Assembly (NCBI RefSeq): GCF_044547355.1
Contig: NZ_JBIUAG010000023.1
Coordinates: 1-64,000 of the forward strand
DNA length: 64,000 bases
From: Kutzneria sp044547355
GTDB taxonomy: Bacteria; Actinomycetota; Actinomycetes; Mycobacteriales; Pseudonocardiaceae
Direction of reading: 5' to 3'
Part shown: positions 59,415 to 64,000 of the stretch, piece after piece
Numbering within the stretch: position 1 is the first letter of the stretch
Layout of the letters: every line of letters starts with the position of its first letter
The notes under the pieces: model-generated
Databases searched by the model: none
Seen by the model: the letters and a program-made list of their open reading frames with translations, nothing else
Told to the model about the DNA's origin: nothing
Translations under genes and position numbers: made by a program

Positions 59415-59975
59415 GTGTTCGCACCCAGGGATCCAGACGAGTACCTGCTCGGGACCGAGCGCAGGGTCATCCGGGTGCGTCGGCACTGGGCCACGCTGCT
59501 CTGGGACATCTTCGAGGCGGCGGCGCTGCTGACCATCGCCGTGCTGATCTCGCACCTGCTGCCGCTGGACGCGGCGGTGGTGCAGAACATCCTGTGGTAC
59601 GCGGCGTTGCTGGTGCTGCTGCGGTTCGCCTACTTCGTCATCGAGTGGTGGGTGGAGCGCATCGTCGTCACCGACAAGCGCTTCATGATCACCAGTGGCG
59701 TGTTCGTGACCAAGGTGGCGATGATGCCGGTCACCAAGGTCACCGACCTCACCTACGAGCGCAGCCTCGGCGGCCGCATGTTCGGCTACGGGACGCTGAT
59801 CGTGGAGTCGGCCGGCCAGATCCAGGCGCTCAACAAGATCGAGTACCTGCCCCGGCCGGAAGAGGTCTACGACGCCATCTCCGAGCTGGTCTTCGGCGAC
59901 AAGAAGGCGCAGGCCGAGCGGTTCTCGATGATCAAGGCGCAGCGCGCCGCCCGCGGCAAGAAGATGGTCCCCTGA
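59415..59975 (+). CDS. Bacterial PH-domain (YdbS/YdbT-like) membrane protein
   Basis: A 186-residue protein with two membrane helices (LLWDIFEAAALLTIAVLI and NILWYAALLVLLRFAYFVI) followed by a bacterial pleckstrin-homology domain (IVVTDKRFMITSGVFVTKV, FGYGTLIVESAGQ). Such proteins are envelope-stress or lipid-linked factors of unknown mechanism. Ends at a clear terminator. Confidence 0.88.
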   Translation: MFAPRDPDEYLLGTERRVIRVRRHWATLLWDIFEAAALLTIAVLISHLLPLDAAVVQNILWYAALLVLLRFAYFVIEWWVERIVVTDKRFMITSGVFVTKVAMMPVTKVTDLTYERSLGGRMFGYGTLIVESAGQIQALNKIEYLPRPEEVYDAISELVFGDKKAQAERFSMIKAQRAARGKKMVP

Positions 59976-59989
59976 CGCCCGTTCGACAC

Positions 59990-60028
59990 CGAAGGGCCCC
60001 CGACCGCCACCGGTCCGGGGGCCCTTCG
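59990..60028 (+). terminator. Intrinsic terminator after the PH-domain gene
   Basis: 13-bp perfect GC-rich stem (CGAAGGGCCCCCG, 59990-60002 with 60016-60028) followed by TTTT. Confidence 0.85.
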
Positions 60029-60033
60029 TTTTG

Positions 60034-60083
60034 CCACATGCGCTTCCTATGTGGCGTCTGAACCCACATGGGAAGCGCATGTG
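60034..60083. repeat. Palindrome family A, copy 3
   Basis: Same CCACATG...CATGTGG double palindrome as 15189-15318 (arms 60034-60054 and 60064-60083), directly after the PH-domain gene terminator. Confidence 0.85.
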
Positions 60084-60131
60084 AAAAAACGGGGGGGTGG
60101 GGCGGAGGGGGCCGGCCCTAGGGTCGCGGGC

Positions 60132-60794
60132 ATGCCTTCGGTGACCCAGCCCGCTGATCTGTCGCTCGTCCGCGACTCCTACGACCGCGTGGCCGACAAC
60201 TACGTGGAGATGCTCCAGAACGACGGCATGGGCGACATCCGCCGCCATCCCTGGCTGCTCGCCGCCCTGACGGTGTTCGCCGACGCCGTGCGCGGCCTCG
60301 GCCCGGTGCTCGACGTGGGCTGCGGCCCCGGCACCGTCACGGCCTACCTGGCCGAACGGGGCGTGGACGTCGCCGGCGTCGACCTGTCGCCCCGCATGAT
60401 CGAGCACGCCCGCCGGCTGCATCCCGAATGCCGGTTCAGCGTCGGCTCGTCGACCGAGCTGGAGCTGGCCGAGTCCTCCCACGGCGGCCTGATGGGCTGG
60501 TGGTCGCTGTTCAACCTGCCCCGCGACGTGCTCGCCGAGGTGCTGGCCAACTACGCCCAGGCCCTGGTCCCGGGCGGCCAGGTGATCATCGGCACCCATG
60601 TCGGCGACGGCGAGGTGCAGCGGACCGAGTGCTACGGGGGCGTCCCGGTCAACTGGACCACCTATCGCTGGCAGCCCGAGCAGCTGGCCGCCGTCATCGA
60701 GGGGACCGGCCTGAGGATCACCGCCGACCTGCGGCTGCCGCGCGACGAGTTCAGCGGCCCCGGCGTGATCCTGGTGGCCCAGCGGGCCGGGTAG
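60132..60794 (+). CDS. Class I SAM-dependent methyltransferase
   Basis: A 220-residue methyltransferase of the methyltransf_11/25 type: DSYDRVADNYVEML, motif I VLDVGCGPGTVTAYLAERG, GVDLSPRMIEHAR and a late NLPRDVLAEVL. Substrate unknown. ATG 60132 is favoured because TAGGGT (60119-60124) lies 7 nt before it, a leaderless pattern; earlier frames run through palindrome A. Confidence 0.88.
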   Translation: MPSVTQPADLSLVRDSYDRVADNYVEMLQNDGMGDIRRHPWLLAALTVFADAVRGLGPVLDVGCGPGTVTAYLAERGVDVAGVDLSPRMIEHARRLHPECRFSVGSSTELELAESSHGGLMGWWSLFNLPRDVLAEVLANYAQALVPGGQVIIGTHVGDGEVQRTECYGGVPVNWTTYRWQPEQLAAVIEGTGLRITADLRLPRDEFSGPGVILVAQRAG

Positions 60795-60839
60795 CCGCAT
60801 ATTTCGTGCATGTCAGGGCCGTGAGGCAAGCTGAGGGGC

Positions 60840-61700
60840 GTGCCCATCGACCTGCATGCCCACACGTCCTGCTCCGACGGGACCGACTCTCCCGCCGAGC
60901 TGATCACGGCCGCGGCCGCCGCCGGCCTGGACGTGGTCGCGATCACCGACCACGACACCACCGCCGGCTGGGCCGAGGCGGCCGCGGCGGTGCCGGCGGG
61001 CATGCGGCTGATCCGGGGCGCGGAGCTGTCGTGCGAGTCGCCGAACGGCCGGGGCGGCACCTGCACCGTGCACCTGCTGGCCTACCTGTTCGACGCCGAG
61101 TCGCCCGCGCTCAAGGCCGAGCAGAGCCGGCTGCGGGCCGAGCGCCGGACCCGGCTGCGGCGGATGGCCGAGCGGATGGCCGCCGACGGCTTCGCCGTCG
61201 ACCCGGACGACGTGATGGACCGGCTGCCGGCGGACTCGCCCGGCGGCCGGCCGCACCTGGCCCAGGCGCTGATCCGGGCCGGCGTGGTGGCCACCGTCGA
61301 CGAGGCGTTCGCCAAGTACCTGGGCACCGGCAGCCGCTACCACGCGCCCCGCACGGACACCCCGGTCGAGACGGCCATCGACATGATCGCCGAGGCCGGC
61401 GGCGTGACCGTGCTGGCCCATCCCTTCGCCAGCCGCCGGGGCCCGATCGTGACCGCGTCGGTGATCGCCGACCTTGCCGGCCTTGGCCTGTCCGGCGTGG
61501 AGATCGACCACCCCGACCACGACGAGCCGACCCGGGCCCGGCTGCGTGCCCTGGCCGCCGACCTGTCGCTGGTCGCCACCGGGTCGAGCGACTACCACGG
61601 CACCAACAAGACGGTCCGGCTCGGCCAGGAGACGACCGCGCCGGAGATGCTGGACGCGCTGGTCGACAAGGCCAGCGGCACCCCGGTGGTCGTCGGGTGA
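60840..61700 (+). CDS. PHP-domain phosphoesterase
   Basis: A 286-residue polymerase-and-histidinol-phosphatase protein, similar in layout to TrpH/YciV nucleoside 3',5'-bisphosphate (pAp) phosphatases: DLHAHTSCSDG, ITDHDTTAG, LAHPFAS and GSSDYHG carry the metal ligands. It overlaps the MarC gene by 4 bp. Confidence 0.9.
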   Translation: MPIDLHAHTSCSDGTDSPAELITAAAAAGLDVVAITDHDTTAGWAEAAAAVPAGMRLIRGAELSCESPNGRGGTCTVHLLAYLFDAESPALKAEQSRLRAERRTRLRRMAERMAADGFAVDPDDVMDRLPADSPGGRPHLAQALIRAGVVATVDEAFAKYLGTGSRYHAPRTDTPVETAIDMIAEAGGVTVLAHPFASRRGPIVTASVIADLAGLGLSGVEIDHPDHDEPTRARLRALAADLSLVATGSSDYHGTNKTVRLGQETTAPEMLDALVDKASGTPVVVG

Positions 61701-62314
61701 TCTTCAACCTGGGCCTCTACCTGACCGCCACCATCACCCTCACCGTGATCATGGACCCGCCGGGCAACATCCCGGTGTTCCTGAGCCTGGTCGGGCGCAA
61801 GAGCCGGGAGGCCCGCAACAAGGCGGCGCGGCAGGGCGTGCTGGTGTCGCTGGCGGTGATCTCGCTGTTCGCGGTCGGCGGCGAGGCCATCCTCTCCTAT
61901 CTGGGCATCGGGATTCCCGCCCTCCAGGGCGCGGGCGGGCTGCTGCTGTTGCTGATCGCGCTGGACCTGTTGACCGGCAAGGGCGCCACCGAGCCCGAGG
62001 CGGTCGAGGACGTCAACATCGCGCTGGTGCCGCTGGGCACGCCGCTGCTGGCCGGCCCGGGGGCAATCGCCGCGACCATCGTGTTCGTGCGGCAGGCCGA
62101 CGGGCACGCCGCCAGCTACTTCGCGCTGGCCGCGGCCATCCTGACCGTGCACCTGATCAACTACCTGGTGCTGCGCTACTCCAGCCTGCTGATCCGGCTG
62201 ATCAAGGACAGCGGCATCGTGCTGGTGGCCAAGATCGCCGGTCTGCTGCTGGCGGCCATCGCCGTGCAGCTGGTGGCCGACTCGGTGAAGGGGTTCATCT
62301 CGGGTGCGAGCTGA
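61697..62314 (+). CDS. MarC-family integral membrane protein
   Basis: A 205-residue protein with six membrane helices (TATITLTVIMDPPGNIPVF at the start, then GALLLLLIALDLL). The MarC family lacks a known transport substrate. GTG overlaps the PHP gene stop by 4 bp, so they form an operon. Confidence 0.9.
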   Translation: MIFNLGLYLTATITLTVIMDPPGNIPVFLSLVGRKSREARNKAARQGVLVSLAVISLFAVGGEAILSYLGIGIPALQGAGGLLLLLIALDLLTGKGATEPEAVEDVNIALVPLGTPLLAGPGAIAATIVFVRQADGHAASYFALAAAILTVHLINYLVLRYSSLLIRLIKDSGIVLVAKIAGLLLAAIAVQLVADSVKGFISGAS

Positions 62315-62318
62315 CCGC

Positions 62319-62324
62319 TACGGT
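62319..62324 (+). promoter_or_regulatory. -10 box of the RecB-like gene
   Basis: TACGGT ends 6 nt before GTG 62331, again the leaderless arrangement, right after the MarC stop codon. Confidence 0.4.
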
Positions 62325-62330
62325 GGGTCG

Positions 62331-63167
62331 GTGCCAGATCAGCTCGGACTGTTCGAGAGCATGCCGCCCAAACTGGTGCGCGTCACGCCCGCCAAGCTCG
62401 CCACCTGGACGGACTGCCGACGCCGCTACCGCATGGCCTACCTGGACCGGCCCACCCCGCCGCGGGCCGGCGCGTGGGCCCACAACACGCTGGGCGCGGT
62501 GGTGCACAACGCCCTGCGAGCCTTCTTCGACTTGCCGGTCGAGCGCCGCACCCCAGAGCAGGCCGCGGCCATGGTCACCCGCAGCTGGAAGGGCGACGGC
62601 TTCCGCGACGTCGACCAGCAGGCCGAATACCGTGACCGCGCAAGGGAATGGGTGTCGCACTACGTCGAGGACACCGACGTCAGCGGGGATCCGATCGGCC
62701 TGGAGCGCTGGGTTTCCGCGCCCGCGGGGCGAATCATCGCCGAGGGCCGCGTCGACCGGATTGACGTCAGGGAAGGCGAACTGGTCATCGTCGACTACAA
62801 GACCGGCCGCCACGCGCTCACCACCGACGACGCCCGCGGCTCACAAGCCCTTGCCCTGTATGCGATCGCGGCCCGCCGGACGCTGCGCAAGCAGTGCCAC
62901 CGGGTCGAGCTTCACCACCTGCCGACACGGTCGGTGGCAGCATGGGAGCACACCGAGGAATCGCTCGCCCGGCACCTGGCCCGCGCCGAGGAGAGCGCCG
63001 ACGAGCTCACCGTCGCCGGCGACACCTTGGCCGCCGGCGGCGATGCCGACATCCTGTTTCCGCCGGCCCCCGGGCGGCAATGCTCGTGGTGCGACTTCCG
63101 GCGCAGCTGCCCGGAGGGCGGACAGGTCGCCGAAGACCTTGAGCCGTGGTCGATGCTGGCGCCGTAG
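62331..63167 (+). CDS. RecB-like PD-(D/E)XK nuclease with probable Fe-S cluster
   Basis: A 278-residue stand-alone RecB/Cas4-type nuclease: IAEGRVDRIDVREGELVIVD begins the active site (Asp) and VDYKTGR completes it (Asp, Lys). A Cys in TDCRRRYR near the N-terminus and the C-terminal CSWC...SC group would ligate a 4Fe-4S cluster, as in AddB and Cas4. No cas genes are near. GTG 62331 is set by the -10 box; the longer frame is not supported. Confidence 0.88.
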   Translation: MPDQLGLFESMPPKLVRVTPAKLATWTDCRRRYRMAYLDRPTPPRAGAWAHNTLGAVVHNALRAFFDLPVERRTPEQAAAMVTRSWKGDGFRDVDQQAEYRDRAREWVSHYVEDTDVSGDPIGLERWVSAPAGRIIAEGRVDRIDVREGELVIVDYKTGRHALTTDDARGSQALALYAIAARRTLRKQCHRVELHHLPTRSVAAWEHTEESLARHLARAEESADELTVAGDTLAAGGDADILFPPAPGRQCSWCDFRRSCPEGGQVAEDLEPWSMLAP

Positions 63168-63175
63168 GAGGTGAC

Positions 63176-63487
63176 GTGACCGAGACGATGACCGAGCCCG
63201 AGCGGAAGACGAAGCCCCGCCGCAGCGTGCTGCGCGGCGCGAGCGGGGCGGTCGCCGCGTGCGTGGCGATCCTGCTGCTGGTGGTGCTGGCGTCACAGAT
63301 CTTCTTCCAGCTACAGGGATATCCCGGCCTCGGCTGGCCGGCCGTCGGCGCTCACCTGCTCGCCGCGGCCATCGCCGTGCTGCTGCAACGCGTCGCCGAC
63401 CGCCGCACCGGCGTCGTGTCGGCGTTGGCGTCCCTCGCCGTCCTCCTCACCGCCGCCGCCACCTTCTGGCTCCTCTGGTGGTCCTGA
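63176..63487 (+). CDS. Small membrane protein
   Basis: A 103-residue protein with three membrane helices (AVAACVAILLLVVLASQIFF, VGAHLLAAAIAVLLQRV, LASLAVLLTAAATFWLLW) and a charged start. AGGAGG lies 4 nt before GTG 63176. Follows the RecB-like gene closely. Unknown function. Confidence 0.75.
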   Translation: MTETMTEPERKTKPRRSVLRGASGAVAACVAILLLVVLASQIFFQLQGYPGLGWPAVGAHLLAAAIAVLLQRVADRRTGVVSALASLAVLLTAAATFWLLWWS

Positions 63488-63506
63488 CCCCCACCCCCGA
63501 TTTTGT

Positions 63507-63559
63507 GCTTGGAAGGGGGCTTTCCTTCACTCGGAGTGGAGGAAAGCCCCCTTCCAAGC
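63507..63559. terminator. Palindrome family C copy between convergent genes
   Basis: Arms 63507-63532 and 63534-63559 pair with one mismatch (GCTTGGAAGGGGGC...). It lies between the convergent membrane-protein and alpha/beta hydrolase genes. Confidence 0.85.
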
Positions 63560-63582
63560 GTTGTTGCGGGGCGAGTTGGGGG

Positions 63583-64000
63583 TTAGGGGGCGTCGGAGAG
63601 CCAGGCGCGCCAGGTGGGGAGGACGGTGCCGAGCAGGCCGTCGGGGTTCTCGGTGTTGGGGGAGTGCTTGGCCCCGGTGACCACGGCGAAGTCGGCGTCG
63701 AGGCGGTCGGCCATGTCCCGCTGCGAGGCCACCGACCAGGCGTCGTCCTGCTCGCCGCAGATGACCAGCGCGGAGGCGCCGGCGGTGCGCAGCGCGGCGG
63801 CCAGCTTGGTCACCAGGTCCGGCTCGTAGCGCAGGCCGTCGGCCATGCCGAGCAGCCCGGCGGCGGTGGAGCGCACGAACCGCGTGCGCTTGAACTCCTT
63901 CAGGTCGACCGGCACCTCGGCCCAGCCCGGATCCTCGGCCGCCCGAGACTCCAGCACCTGGTGCGCGGCCTCCACGCCGTGCTCCCGCAGGATGGCCTCG
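63583..64000 (-). CDS. Alpha/beta hydrolase, C-terminal part (runs off the window)
   Basis: The last ~138 residues of an alpha/beta hydrolase; the frame stays open to the window edge, so the true start is outside. VICGEQDDAW carries the catalytic acid region and VTGAKHSPNTENP the catalytic His. The nucleophile is upstream. An in-frame start near 63975 is probably internal. Exact activity not predictable. Confidence 0.8.
   Translation of the reverse strand, partial: EAILREHGVEAAHQVLESRAAEDPGWAEVPVDLKEFKRTRFVRSTAAGLLGMADGLRYEPDLVTKLAAALRTAGASALVICGEQDDAWSVASQRDMADRLDADFAVVTGAKHSPNTENPDGLLGTVLPTWRAWLSDAP

Noticed and set aside
59292..60800. 502-residue minus-strand frame over the PH-domain and methyltransferase genes
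   Set aside because: Runs through a terminator and palindrome A and lacks protein-like composition.

Overview
The window comes from a very GC-rich actinomycete chromosome. It has many GTG starts, 4-bp ATGA/GTGA gene overlaps, Tat and ECF-sigma genes, and a core gene order that matches the dapD-corA block of mycobacteria (M. tuberculosis Rv1201c-Rv1239c, recalled from general knowledge, not searched). Tandem secreted sedolisins, abundant intergenic palindromes and large secreted-protein expansions suggest a filamentous Pseudonocardiaceae-type soil actinomycete; that placement is inference. No rRNA, tRNA, CRISPR array or phage was seen.

Conserved backbone: lysine/peptidoglycan genes dapD <> dapE with a LOG-family hydrolase (1.9-4.8 kb); the folP2-gpgS-DivIVA-like-tag operon and a DUF3117 gene (10.6-13.7 kb); pepA; the divergent glycogen genes glgA <> glgC (17.8-20.2 kb); an O-methyltransferase next to the envelope-stress module sigE-rseA-htrA-tatB (20.5-24.5 kb); mrp (25.3-26.4 kb); the DUF1003 and MgtE-N/CBS pair (30.7-32.6 kb); the trehalose-type ABC importer lpqY-sugA-sugB-sugC (40.0-44.2 kb); and corA (55.7-56.7 kb).

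Accessory stretches interrupt this backbone. (1) 1-1.55 kb: a DUF222/HNH gene between 67-bp inverted repeats. (2) 4.8-10.2 kb: two tandem S53 peptidases, an S15/CocE-type hydrolase and a secreted Asn/Gly repeat protein. (3) 26.5-30.7 kb: a LuxR-type regulator, a small secreted Cys protein, an unknown protein and a two-gene ABC transporter. (4) 32.6-39.8 kb: PhzF, kinase, CitE-like lyase, a poly-G/poly-C palindrome, an AAA ATPase/DUF4276 pair that looks like a defence module, an acyl-CoA dehydrogenase and a stress-protein-like membrane protein. (5) 48.0-55.4 kb: seven tandem paralogues of a secreted ~330-residue protein built from about six HTIRHADGSW-type repeats, probably a six-bladed beta-propeller. 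(6) 57-64 kb: MaoC hydratase, two small membrane-protein genes, Nudix, PH-domain, methyltransferase, PHP, MarC and RecB-like genes, ending in a truncated alpha/beta hydrolase.

The CitE-like lyase, acyl-CoA dehydrogenase and MaoC hydratase together resemble the late steps of the ethylmalonyl-CoA pathway, although they are far apart here. A recurring sequence signal is a TANNNT -10 box placed 6-8 nt before a GTG/ATG, indicating leaderless transcripts for at least a dozen genes and settling several start codons. Three families of intergenic palindrome recur through the window, several of them acting as probable terminators.
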